Source: Scedosporium boydii | Taxonomy: Eukaryota > Ascomycota > Sordariomycetes > Microascales > Microascaceae | Direction: 5' to 3' | Assembly: GCA_002221725.1 (NCBI GenBank) | Contig: NJFT01000071.1 | Span: 1-64,000, forward strand | Length of the DNA stretch: 64,000 nt | Shown: positions 48,764-58,901 of the stretch, one piece after another | Layout: every line of letters starts with the position of its first letter | Numbering within the stretch: the first letter of the stretch is position 1 | Notes under the pieces: model-generated | The model's database searches: none | What the model was told of the DNA's origin: nothing | What the model saw: only the letters and a program-made list of their open reading frames with translations | Program-made: the position numbers and the translations under genes

Positions 48764-49620
48764 ATGCTTCCGAGATGTGTCTGCCTGATTCGCACTGTTC
48801 CTGGTCTGATGTCCGACCAAGGCACAATGGAGAAGTCTCAAGCAGCTGAACCGGAATTACTTGGCAACGGCGGCTCGGGATTTGTGTGGGTCGACAATTA
48901 TGATCCTCACTTAGTTCTCAAGAGCTATGAAGTATGGAAATACGGCCGCTGTTATCATCGCTTCGAGCCCGTTGATGATGGTCGAGCTTGTCTGGAGCGA
49001 GAAGCTAAAATCTATCGACGACTTGGATCTCACCCCAGGATTCTCGAATACCATGGCCAAGTCCAAGTTCCTGGTAATGTCTTGGCTTTGAAGCTTGAAC
49101 GGGCGGAAGGTAATCTTCGCGCACTCATGTCGACGCAATCCCCTACCAGCAACAAGACTCGGCTCAATATGGCAATTCAGCTCGCGTCCGGAATGGCTTA
49201 TTTGCATCGTCGTGGCGTTTTTCATTGCGACTTCAGTTGCCGAAATTTATTCCTCATTAAACCCTGGACGGTTAAAATTGGAGATTTTGGGGGATCTAAA
49301 ATCGACGATGAGGACCCTTTTGGCGCAGAAGAAGTTCGCTATGAGCTACCTCTTCGTGGAAGAGAATGGGAGCAACGCAGTTATTAGAAAAAAGGGAGCT
49401 TTTTGCCTTGGGATGCGCTATCTATGAGATTATGGTTTGGAAGAAACCTTTTGCACAATTGGCTGAGACTGAGGTAGAGGGCAGCTATGCCCGAGAGGTT
49501 TTTCCTGAAATAGATGGCATCCTTGCAGGAAGGGTTATATATGGATGCTGGAAGGAACAGTTCGACAGTGCAGAGGATGTAGTGGTCGCTCTGGAGGAGG
49601 AACAGAGCATGGATGTCTAG
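48764..49620 (+). pseudogene. Small fungal protein-kinase-like gene with a frameshift
   Basis: The first frame encodes a kinase-like N-lobe and catalytic core: LGNGGSGFVW (Gly loop), LVLKSYE (ATP Lys), FHCDFSCRNLFL (catalytic loop with Cys in place of Arg of HRD), IGDFGGSKID (DFG). It ends at a TAG about 49385. The expected next segment (LLEKRELFALGCAIYEIMVW, helix F region) is found immediately but in another frame and runs to TAG 49618-49620. Normal relatives read through this junction as GREWEQR...KRELFALG, so a single indel upstream of the A6 run at 49387-49392 explains the break. No intron of sensible size fits. A start at the Met at 48809 is equally possible. Likely a pseudogene or a sequencing error. 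Confidence 0.75.
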
Positions 49621-49903
49621 TTGACGTGGTTAGCACGGAGACTTGGCAAGGTCTCAGGACACCGGGTCAGGCTTCCTCCGGCAAGATAAGTGAAGGGCGA
49701 GATAAGACGTTTAATTGAAGCTGTAGGACGGCTAGGAACGAAATGGATTAGACGTGGATCGATATATAGATTAACATCTAGTCTCTATCTTGAGTAGCTG
49801 CGTTTACTCGTGCCGCTGGGAGACTCAGCATTGGTGTGTTCACTCCATATTCTGCAACGGCTAACTAAAGCGCAGATTTAGATACGACATTCCAGGCTCT
49901 ACG
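49621..49903. other. Intergenic region
   Basis: About 280 bp upstream of the aquaporin-like gene, presumably its promoter. No other feature was seen. Confidence 0.45.
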
Positions 49904-51420
49904 ATGTCGACTCCTAAGGGCGCAACCTTCGCATCTCCGGCCGCGCCAGCTGTTACCAGAAGTGGGGTGAAGTGCTATTATGTCCGAAGTTTCCGTTAGT
50001 CCAGATACACGCGAAGAACATCGAATATAGGGATCGGCCGTAAGATATGCCTTACCTCGACGGTCGGATGTGATCGCTTAAACTCGCATAGAGATTCCAG
50101 ATCCAGCAATGCTTTCTTCCTTTCATCGGTCCATATGGAAGGCTGCGGTATGTTCCCAATCTATTTCCAAATCATCTCTGACAAAACGACTTATACTCTG
50201 TTGATGGATTATATAGTTTGTAGAGGGGTTCGGGACATGCTGTGTCGTGTACGTTTCGGCGATGATCGCAGCGACGCTCTTTAGTTATAATACCGTCCAG
50301 ATAGGGGGCTATATCGGCATTTCCAACATCGTACTGATATCCCTATCTATATACGCGACCGCAGCTACGACCGGAGGTCATCTCAATCCCTTGGTCCTTG
50401 GTTACGTTTTCGACAATGATATCGGGTCTCTGTCCTGTTGCAAGGGGTTAGTTGAAAGGAAACTTAGAGCGACCTAACGGCTAACGGGGCACACTGACGC
50501 GGTTTTTCTAAGGAACCCTCTATCTCTGCGCTCAGCTCCTAGGTTCAGCACTAGCCGGAGGCCTACTGATGGGTATTTGGGGCCCTGAGCATGCTAAAAG
50601 GTAAGACACCTCCTGCCCAGCGCTTTTTTTCTTTTCTTTGTTTCTTTTTCTTCTTCTTCCTTTTTGCATGCGTAATGTATCTTGAGAGACTCTAATCCAA
50701 ATATTTGATCATACTGCAGTATTCATGGAGGGGGCTGTTTTTACGATTCAGCCGAGTTTTCCACCGGACAGGTTTTTCTCAACGAAATCGTCGCCTCCTT
50801 CGTCCTTCTCTTCTTTGCATACGGAGTTGGCCTCGACCCTCGACAAGTCGTCGTCTTCGGCGCCCGTCTTGGTCCTATTCTTGTCGGCCTCGCATTGGGC
50901 CTCGTAACGTTTGCGACTAGCGGCATCGCCCCCGGATATGGGGGTGCGCAGATGAATCCAGCGAGATGTTTCGCCTTCGGGATCGCGAGGCAAAACATGT
51001 CAGGTATGTACTGAGCTTCCGAGATCAACAGGGAGCAGCAGAGCTAATTTGCCCACGTAAAGGTCAGTGGATCTTCTGGTTTGGTCCAGCAATCGCAGCG
51101 ATCCTGTTCGGTTTCGTGTACAACTCGGCACCGCCGCAGCTTCGCGGTCCAGATGAGAGACGGCGGCGTGAAAGTACGTGCGCTTGAGACAACGAATTGC
51201 TTTGAGGTCGGAAGTTGAAAGGAACATTGGGGTCATATAGAACAGCGTATCTATTCTTAATACACTAAGATTTGTCTAACTCCTATTGGCCGTGTTAAAG
51301 CAGAGTGTCAGATGTATGTTCTGCTTGTTAACTCTCCCACGTGCATCTCTAGGCGAGGAGGCATTGCAAAGGCAACCCAAGTTCGACGAGGCTGGTAAGT
51401 CGGAAACAGTCTACATATAG
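49904..51420 (+). pseudogene. Major intrinsic protein (aquaporin-like) gene broken by a 7-bp duplication
   Basis: Seven exons can be assembled (introns 49995-50091, 50148-50216, 50447-50512, 50601-50719, 51004-51062, 51174-51352; the first is the least certain). They encode a six-helix MIP channel: FVEGFGTCCVVYVSAMIAA, GGHLNPL (first NPA box, Ala replaced by Leu), ALAGGLLMGIWG, FLNEIVASFVLLFFAYGVG, AQMNPARCFAFG (second NPA box, intact) and IFWFGPAIAAILFGF. Right after GGHLNPLV the frame is lost. The sequence CCTTGGT is present twice in tandem (50389-50395 and 50396-50402); ignoring one copy restores a 306-codon frame through all introns to TAG 51418-51420. The gene would have transported water or small solutes. 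It now appears dead unless the duplication is an assembly error. Confidence 0.82.
50389..50402 (+). repeat. 7-bp tandem duplication CCTTGGT
   Basis: Two perfect adjacent copies of CCTTGGT sit directly after the first NPA-box codons of the aquaporin-like gene and shift the reading frame by one. Either replication slippage or a transposon footprint could produce it. Confidence 0.9.
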
Positions 51421-51805
51421 ACAGCGGTTTCGTTCCCTATATACTGGGAGGGCATTCGAACCCTCACCTCGCTGCAGTGAAGCCTCACTCTTAGCTTCAG
51501 CCCAGTCTGTCGCATCCACACGCAAAAGGGCTACATCCTTCGTATGAACTCCATACAAACAAACCATCATCATTGCCATAGATTCATTATATTGATCCAA
51601 GAGACGAATCCTCAACTATAACGACTACGAGGCCCAAAGCCAGGGAATCAATCCACATCCAACGCTACATAGTCTGTCATTCCAATACGCCAATTTGAGT
51701 ATCATACGCCCCAAAACCCACATTCAACTTTTCGAACAGACCAAGCGACTCCAAATTGAGGTCAATATCAACGTAGAACATCCGACCACCAGACACTTCT
51801 TCCGT
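51421..51805. other. Convergent intergenic region
   Basis: About 385 bp between the stop of the aquaporin-like gene and the stop of the alcohol dehydrogenase. An 88-codon minus-strand frame at 51349-51615 overlaps the last aquaporin exon and has no domain; I treat it as chance. Confidence 0.5.
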
Positions 51806-53152
51806 TTACATTTCAATCAAAACCTTCAAAGCATTATGCTGAGCTGCTGCACCGAACGTTTTATACGCATTTTCAATCTCACCAAACTTAAACTCTAGAG
51901 GCGGCGCGTGTTAACGACTTGTATGTCAAGAGCGGCAGGCATCCAAATCCAAATCCAACTTACTATGAGTAATCATCCGGCCGGGGTGAAATTTGTTAGC
52001 TTCGACCATCTTTATCAAGGTCGAGGTCGTCACTGCATCAACCAGCTGAGTGGTGATGGCTGGAATAGTGAGGCGTTAGGTTAGCAATCGTTGGGGGAAA
52101 AGAGGAAAAAAGTTGTCTGCAATATGTGGAAGCTCACTGATGTTCTTCGGCCACAATTCATCCAAGAACAGAGTCGCGTTCGCCCCATGGACACCAATGT
52201 TCGCGAGGACACCACCAGGCGCCAAAAGTTTCTGGCAAAGCTCGAACGTTCCGGGAGCGCCGACAGCCTCAACAACAGTATCGCAGCCCTTGCCTCCAGT
52301 TAGCTCCATGACGGCAGTCGTTACATCCGTGGTAGTGCCGTTAATGACAGCGTCAGCTCCCATGCTCGAGGCGATATTCAATCTGTTGGCGTCCATGTCG
52401 ATGGCGATGATTTTGGCTGGAGAGTAGAACTTGGCCGTGACGACCACCCCAAGGCCAATTGGCCCAGAACCGACAACAGCCACGGTTGATCCAGGTTTAA
52501 TCTTTCCATTGAGGGTGCCGCACTCAAAGGCCGTAGGATACGTGTCGCTGATGGTGACAAGCGACGAGGGGTCCTTGGTGCCGCGCGGGACATGGTATAA
52601 GCTCGAATCTGCGTGTGGAATGCGCACATACTCGGCGTGCGTCCCGTCAATCTCGTTCCCCAGAACCCAACCGCCAGTAGTGCAGTGTGACGGCATACCC
52701 CGGCGGCAAAAGTCGCACGTGCCGCACGAGGAAATACACGAGATGATCACGGCATCGCCCTTCTTAAATTGGGAGACGGTGCTTCCGACATCCTCGATGA
52801 TGCCGACGCCCTCGTGTCCAAGCACGCGACCAAGAGGCACGCTAGCCACATCGCCTTTCTGAATATGCAGGTCGGTTCCGCAAATGGTGGTATACGTCAG
52901 TTTCACAATTGCGTCGGTAGACGCCTTAATGGTCGGCTTGGGTCGATCTTGGACTTCGACTTGGCCGACTTGGGAATACACGAGGGCTTTCATTGTACTG
53001 AGACGGCGGGCCGTCGTTGTAAAGGTACGTGGATAGGGCGTTGCAAAACGTTTGGCGATGGGACCAACGCGCACACGTGGGAGTAGAGCAGGCAACCTCC
53101 AGTACATATACGCAGATCCGACCGAGACTGGCCTCAAAGTGACGATTGACAT
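51806..53152 (-). CDS. Zinc-dependent alcohol dehydrogenase, probably mitochondrial
   Basis: Three exons (introns 52060-52137 and 51895-51963) encode about 399 aa. Catalytic-zinc residues are in CGTDLHIQKGDV and GHEGVGIIED. The structural zinc is bound by CGTCDFCRRGMPSHC, and the NAD(P) fold has VVGSGPIGLG. The last exons supply ANKFHPGRMITH and FGEIENAYKTFG, the usual MDR C-terminus, ending ALKVLIEM. The first ATG (53150-53152) adds ~53 residues before MKALVYSQVG; this extension is Arg/Ser/Thr-rich with few acids (RFATPYPRTFTTTARRLST), like a mitochondrial targeting peptide. It oxidises or reduces short-chain alcohols/aldehydes with NAD(P). The alternative start at MKALVY (52993) would give a cytosolic form. 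Confidence 0.9.
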
Positions 53153-54991
53153 GGCCGCTAGTTTCTTTGGCGCAAGGTCCAAGTGACTCGAAGTGAAGTC
53201 AGAGCTAGAAATTCAAATTATTTCCCCGAAAGCCTTTTCTTGTTGTCTGATCCTCACGCAAAAGGCTCTTCGTTGGAGAGTCTTATTCTTGCTATTAAAG
53301 CATTCGGTTGAATAGAATATTAAAATAATTTTGTGACCTTTTTTTAGACTCACTAGTAGGCCGCTCGATTTTTTGCTCTGATGGTTATATACAGCAGATT
53401 TATTGCAGGTCTCATCATGGGAAAAGGAAGTATTAACATGACATTCGTGATCTTCACGAGCGCGCCAGGCACCCCAGCCGGACTCACATGGTTTCCGTGT
53501 GAATTGAAGAGGGGGAAGAGTGCTCACTGTCACTCCGTTACTGGAAACGTCCCCCCCTGTTGTGGGATCAATCAAATATTTGGAATCAGTTGTGCAGGCA
53601 TCCGTGGTGTGATAGCGGGGAAACCCGGCAAATCGGACACATCGATCAGTAACATGAGGTCATCGAGCTTCTGTGTCCCCAGAGTTTTGTGTTAAATCGA
53701 GGGATTTCTTCTGTGGGCTGCGCGTCCCCCCGCTTCAACAGAAACGATCAGTGACGTCTGGTTCACTTTACCTGCGACAAGCTGTGTGAGTGACCTCGTA
53801 TTTCCCGCCCATCTGTCACTGCTCTGAACTAAGCTAAACTAACTTCGGCCAACCCCGCCACTTTCTCAGTGATCGAGATCGTCATAGTCCCAGCGGCGAC
53901 GCCACTGACATCAGGCATCTCGGTGGGAGCCGTCCCATCCCTGTTAATGCGACAGGAATGACCAGCACTTGGTCGTAAAAGAACCTGCCGTTAGTGTCTC
54001 CAAAAGGGATGTGAAGTTGTCAATTCCGAATTGATAGAGCCCAGAAGTTAATTAGATTATCTCGGGACGGGATTGCCTCGGAAAGCGAAGCCAGGCTCGA
54101 TTAGATGATCGTCTACTTCGTCGGTGGCTGCATTAATACGGCAGGACCCTGTCGGATTAGCGGCCGGTTAGCTCCCAACACTAGTGAGCTAACCTACGGA
54201 GTAGTGTGCATTGCGTGAGGTCAGCTCAACAGCTTGAACGGGACAGAAGCCATTGACTCTCATGTTTCCCAAGTTCAACAATCGGTGGAATTCCGACGCC
54301 CCGAGTATACTGCTCGACTGGCGTCCGGAACCGGAGCCGGCCGTTCATAGCACGGTATATTTCTCCCCGAGCCCCCGTCGGGCAAGGTAAAGTAGCCAAA
54401 GGTCTGGGAAAGCAGCTCGCCTTCTGGTGGGGTGACCTGTAGCGTAATCATGACCTTTAACTCTTGAGGGATCGGGCCTGGCCTGACGAGGACGGGCTTC
54501 CGCGATCAGACCCGTCTTCGGCTAAGTAGGAAGCATCATTCTCCAGGGATTGGCCCGGTTTCGTTTAAGGTTTCCCCTCCACGGCAGCCAGTGTTCGCCC
54601 TCCGCTGTGGCTTCCAACCGCTTCAATTGATGCATGGGGCCATCAGCAGAGCGAAGGTGGTCCGATGTCCTCAGAAACTGTGCATTGAGCCATGCGCCGA
54701 ATCGCAATATGCGGGTACCGAGATAAACTGATCGAGCATCAGATCATGGAAGTACCGGCTGGGGAACCTTTGCTCTATAATTGACGGCACATGCACGTAA
54801 AAAGGCGAAAACAAAAAGGAAGAGATTTCTCGAACCCTGAATTATCGAAACCTACAATTGATTTTCTCGATTGAAACCACACAAACACAAACACAACTAC
54901 GACTACGACTAATACTTTTTTTCTGATTTTCTAATATCTATAACCTCTTCTTCCATTAATTAGAGACAAACAACAACCCCCCAAGAGAAAA
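53153..54991. promoter_or_regulatory. Long divergent promoter region before the PEP synthase gene
   Basis: About 1.8 kb between divergently transcribed genes. No coding frame is supported. Near the right end is a TATA-like CTCTATAATTG (about 54773). A CA-rich and then CT-rich leader (AACACAAACACAACTACGAC and onward, about 54885-54960) ends in an A-rich context at the start codon, typical of a well-expressed fungal gene. No specific regulator site is claimed. Confidence 0.45.
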
Positions 54992-57391
54992 ATGGGAGGC
55001 GACAAAAGCTCTAAACCCCTCGTCGTCGAGTTCGAGCATCTCTCGCGCGGCGATGGACCATTGGTCGGCGGAAAGAACTCCTCGCTGGGCGAGATGATAA
55101 ATGCCCTCGTCTCCAAAGGAGTCGAGGTGCCCACTGGCTTTGCGACAACATCATACGCATATTGGCAATATGTCGACTCAAACAACCTCCGCAGCAAGAT
55201 AGCAGAATTGATCGATGAATGGCAGGAAGGCAAACTAACCCTCGCCGAGACGGGCCAGGCGGCACGAAAGCTGTTCGTCCGTGGCACCTGGCCTCCCGAT
55301 GTGGCCGCCGCCATCAGGAAGGGGTACCGCGAACTTTCTGCTCGGGCGGGAGTCAAGAACCTGGGCGTTGCCGTGCGGTCTAGCGCCACGGCCGAGGACT
55401 TACCCGATGCCAGTTTTGCCGGCCAGCAGGAGACGTATTTGAACGTGTCCGGTGAAGATGCCCTCTTGGACGCGTGCCGACGCTGCTACGCCTCGCTTTT
55501 TACAGATCGGGCCATCAGCTATCGGCAGGCCAAGGGATTCGATCAGACGAGCATTGCCCTCTCCATTGGGGTGCAGCGCATGGTCCGGTCCGATTGCAGC
55601 GGCTCGGGTGTCATGTTTTCCATTGATACGGAAAGCGGCTTCGATAAAGTCGTGCTGATCAACGCCGCTTGGGGTCTCGGCGAGAACGTCGTGCAGGGAA
55701 CCGTCAACCCTGACGAATACCAAGTCTTCAAACCGCTTCTGTCCGACCCGAAGGTTGTTCCCATCTTACAGAAGAAGCGTGGCGATAAGCAGATCAAGAT
55801 GGTCTACGGTGACGGGCAGAGGCCTACCCGCAATGTGCCGACATCCAAGGCTGAGCGGGACGCGTTTGTGCTCAACGACCAGGAGATTCTCAAGCTGGCG
55901 CGCTGGGCATGTATCATTGAGGAGCACTACAAGTGCCCGATGGACATGGAATGGGCCAAAGACGGCATCACCAACGAGCTGTTCATCGTCCAGGCCCGTC
56001 CGGAGACAGTGCACTCGCGCCGCGAAACCACCGTTTTGAAGACATACACGGTCCACAATAAGGGTCGTGTCTTGACCACTGGTCGTTCGATCGGCGAGGC
56101 GGCCGTTTCCGGCAGAATTTGCCTCATCACGTCCGCCAAGGACATTGACAAGTTCGTCGACAACTCCATCTTGGTAACGGAAACAACTGATCCCGATTGG
56201 GTTCCCGTCATGAAGCGTGCCGCGGCAATCATCACTGACCATGGTGGGCGCACTTCCCATGCCGCCATTGTCAGCCGTGAACTTGGCCTCCCCGCCGTGG
56301 TAGGCACTGGAACCGCTACGTATCTTCTGCACACTGGTCAGGACGTCACAGTCTCGTGCGCTGAGGGCGACACAGGCTTCATTTATGAAGGCCTATCCGA
56401 CATCCAAACCAAGACGATAGACTTGTCTGGTCTCCCCAAGGTACAAAAGACCCAGGTCATGCTTAACCTTGCCAATCCAGAGACTGCTTACCGTTGGTGG
56501 CGACTGCCCACGGACGGTATCGGCCTTGCGCGTATGGAATTTGTCGTCACCAACGCCATCCAGGTTCATCCTATGGCGCTTGTTCACTACGACCGTCTCC
56601 ATGACCTGGAGGCCAAGAAAAAAATCGCGCGTCTGACATCAGGATATGCCCACAAACCGGACTATTTCGTCGACATGTTGTCTCGAGGCCTCGCAGCTCT
56701 ATGTGCCTCCGTCTATCCTAGGCCGGCCATCGTTCGTATGAGCGACTTCAAGACGAATGAATACGCAAACCTCATCGGCGGTGCCGAGTTCGAGATCAAG
56801 GAGGAGAACCCAATGCTCGGTTTCCGTGGCGCTTCGCGATACTACTCGCCGCGCTACAAGGAAGGCTTCGCGCTTGAATGTCGCGCCGTGAAGCGGCTGC
56901 GTGAGGAAATGGGCCTGACGAACGCCATTGTCATGATCCCCTTCTGCCGGACGGTCAACGAGGCAAAGAGGGTTCTGGACGTCATGGCTGACAATGGGCT
57001 CAAACGCGGCGAGAACGGACTCAAGGTCTACGTCATGTGTGAAATCCCGTCCAACGTCATCCTGGCGGACCAGTTCACAGAGCATTTCGATGGATTCTCC
57101 ATCGGCTCCAACGACCTTACGCAGCTCACCCTTGGTGTTGACCGAGATTCCGGTGAGCTGTCCGACCTGTTCGACGAGCAGGATGAGGCGGTTAAGTGGA
57201 TGCTTGAGCGAGTCATCGGAATAGCTCGCAAGCGCGGCTGCAAGATCGGTATTTGCGGACAGGCGCCTAGCGACCATCCGGAATTTGCTAGTTTCTTGGT
57301 CGACTGTGGTATTGATTCCATTTCCGTTAGTCCCGACAGCTTCTTCGCCGTGAAGCGGAACGTTCTTGCTCGTGAAGGAAATTCGACTTGA
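54992..57391 (+). CDS. ppsA-like: Phosphoenolpyruvate synthase (pyruvate, water dikinase), bacterial type
   Basis: A single uninterrupted frame of 799 aa with the full PEP synthase layout. The N-terminal ATP-grasp-like domain has GGKNSSLGEM, VAVRSSATAEDLPDASFAGQ and INAAWGLGENVVQG. The swivelling phosphohistidine domain has ITDHGGRTSHAAIVSRELG (His is the phosphocarrier). The C-terminal TIM-barrel has RMSDFKTNEYA, NPMLGFRGASRY, IPFCRTVNEA, SIGSNDLTQLTLGVDRD and GICGQAPSDHPEFA. It converts pyruvate, ATP and water to PEP, AMP and phosphate, bypassing pyruvate carboxylase/PEPCK in gluconeogenesis. The enzyme is normal in bacteria and archaea and uncommon in fungi. The absence of introns in 2.4 kb, where most neighbours have them, supports acquisition by horizontal transfer. 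All key residues are present, so it is probably functional. Confidence 0.95.
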   Translation: MGGDKSSKPLVVEFEHLSRGDGPLVGGKNSSLGEMINALVSKGVEVPTGFATTSYAYWQYVDSNNLRSKIAELIDEWQEGKLTLAETGQAARKLFVRGTWPPDVAAAIRKGYRELSARAGVKNLGVAVRSSATAEDLPDASFAGQQETYLNVSGEDALLDACRRCYASLFTDRAISYRQAKGFDQTSIALSIGVQRMVRSDCSGSGVMFSIDTESGFDKVVLINAAWGLGENVVQGTVNPDEYQVFKPLLSDPKVVPILQKKRGDKQIKMVYGDGQRPTRNVPTSKAERDAFVLNDQEILKLARWACIIEEHYKCPMDMEWAKDGITNELFIVQARPETVHSRRETTVLKTYTVHNKGRVLTTGRSIGEAAVSGRICLITSAKDIDKFVDNSILVTETTDPDWVPVMKRAAAIITDHGGRTSHAAIVSRELGLPAVVGTGTATYLLHTGQDVTVSCAEGDTGFIYEGLSDIQTKTIDLSGLPKVQKTQVMLNLANPETAYRWWRLPTDGIGLARMEFVVTNAIQVHPMALVHYDRLHDLEAKKKIARLTSGYAHKPDYFVDMLSRGLAALCASVYPRPAIVRMSDFKTNEYANLIGGAEFEIKEENPMLGFRGASRYYSPRYKEGFALECRAVKRLREEMGLTNAIVMIPFCRTVNEAKRVLDVMADNGLKRGENGLKVYVMCEIPSNVILADQFTEHFDGFSIGSNDLTQLTLGVDRDSGELSDLFDEQDEAVKWMLERVIGIARKRGCKIGICGQAPSDHPEFASFLVDCGIDSISVSPDSFFAVKRNVLAREGNST

Positions 57392-58421
57392 TCCTGGGGT
57401 GGTGGACATGTAAAAAACGGAATCTTGTGTGATGGCGAACATAACACGATAATTGGAATTAATATATTTTATTATGATTTGGTCGGTTAATTGGCTTGAA
57501 GGACGCAAAAATACACTTGATATTGGTCTCTCTAATAGTTCTTGCGATGCAGTGGAGTCACCAAAACATGATCATGGAATCAATTTGCCTGGGCTCTGTT
57601 GCTTCTGTTTCAACTTTCTTTGCCCACTCACCGCCCAGGCATCGCCCAGCCAGTACTCCGTAGTTCTATCGCTAGCGTGACCATTCTCTATACGAAGTAC
57701 TTCCTCGTCGGTATCTGGTGGTGTCTCGATCAATGTGGAGAACTACAAGCTCGGTTGGACGGAAAATGCTGAGCCAGCCCGGGCCTCGAATCGACCTTCT
57801 ATCGTCCACCCATCGAAGAGAGTAATCGCAAAACGGTAATTCGGCCCTTTGACTCCTAACACACGGGTAGAGTATCAACTCGCCACACGGGGACGCATCA
57901 TTCGGCCGCCGAATGGTACAATATAAAACTCGATTAATCAAGTTTACTGTGCAGAATAGTGTGTGTATCTGGCCAGGGAGTCTGCAGCGCAAAGTGGTGA
58001 CCTTCCGCCTCGGCAGGGTCCTAAGCCCTCGTCCCACCCACTGTAGCGCCATGCGGCAGCCCATAACCCACAGCTATCGACGGATCTAGTCAATGAATTG
58101 AATTTCGATACCCGAGGTACTTAAGGGACCATACCTCGTACTCGTCAGCACTAGTAGCGCGGTCAGCTCATCTCGAACCTCGAATTCCAAACTTCCTGAC
58201 TCCAACTTCAGCTTCTCCAATCTCCATCAATGAATGATATGATAGATCAAGGTTACCCTCGAAGCAAACCAGATATATCAGACCTTTTCTAACACTTCAT
58301 CCCTCATCCTGCTCCTCGTACTCCTCTCCATAATCATCATCGACGGTCCATTAATTTATGATCACGTCCTTCGTTCTTATCGGTTGTCCACGCTGGATTC
58401 CGAACTCCTCCAACCCCCGCA
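57392..58421. other. Intergenic region
   Basis: About 1 kb between two genes on the same strand. No supported gene. The segment just before 58422 is pyrimidine-rich and presumably the promoter of the next gene. Confidence 0.5.
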
Positions 58422-58901
58422 ATGAATCAGTCACACAACCAGCAGCACAGCATCCTTCCGCATCAACATGAGCATCAGCGCATAAAATGGCCCAAGGAGC
58501 TCGTCCCGACTCTGATCATTCTCTTCGGTTTATGTGCGCAAATTACCTTCAGCATGATTCCTAGCCTACAGGAGGAGAAGATCCTCTCCTCCGGTCGGAA
58601 CATATCGAAAATCCGAACCTTGCTCAGTCTCGCCTGGTTGTTTCTCGCCATCTCTTGTGGTCTCGGCTGTGCTTTGGCATTGTGCCAGCATAACCGCACC
58701 GACGGGATATTCGAACACAAACCTCACCAATACAAAATTACCCAAATTACTCTGTGCACGTCGATTCAGATCACGGGCTTCATCGGACTGCTGTTCCTCT
58801 CCTTGGTCATGCTAGAATACACTGCTCCCGTGGGCTGGGTTGCGGTGGGTTTGATTTGTCTGGCAGCGGGAGGCGCGTCGGTCTCTTTTGTCATGTGCTA
58901 A
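58422..58901 (+). CDS. Small four-helix membrane protein of unknown function
   Basis: Intronless frame of 159 aa from an ATG at 58422. The N-terminus is hydrophilic and rich in Gln and His (MNQSHNQQHSILPHQHEHQR). Four hydrophobic helices follow: LVPTLIILFGLCAQITFSMI, TLLSLAWLFLAISCGLGCAL, TSIQITGFIGLLFLSLVML and VAVGLICLAAGGASVSFVM. Similar small tetraspan proteins are common and uncharacterised in Eurotiales. The frame, the helix spacing and a stop soon after the last helix support a real gene. No function can be assigned. Confidence 0.7.
   Translation: MNQSHNQQHSILPHQHEHQRIKWPKELVPTLIILFGLCAQITFSMIPSLQEEKILSSGRNISKIRTLLSLAWLFLAISCGLGCALALCQHNRTDGIFEHKPHQYKITQITLCTSIQITGFIGLLFLSLVMLEYTAPVGWVAVGLICLAAGGASVSFVMC

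Noticed and set aside
51440..51470. T-arm-like GGGTTCGAATGCCC on the minus strand
   Set aside because: Extra base in the loop and no matching D, anticodon or acceptor stems.
51349..51615. Minus-strand 88-codon ORF downstream of the alcohol dehydrogenase
   Set aside because: Overlaps the last aquaporin exon; the true ADH terminal exons were found at 51806-52059 instead.
55400..57508. Long minus-strand ORFs (up to 269 codons) antisense to the PEP synthase
   Set aside because: They mirror the coding periodicity of a strongly supported + strand gene and contain no domain of their own.
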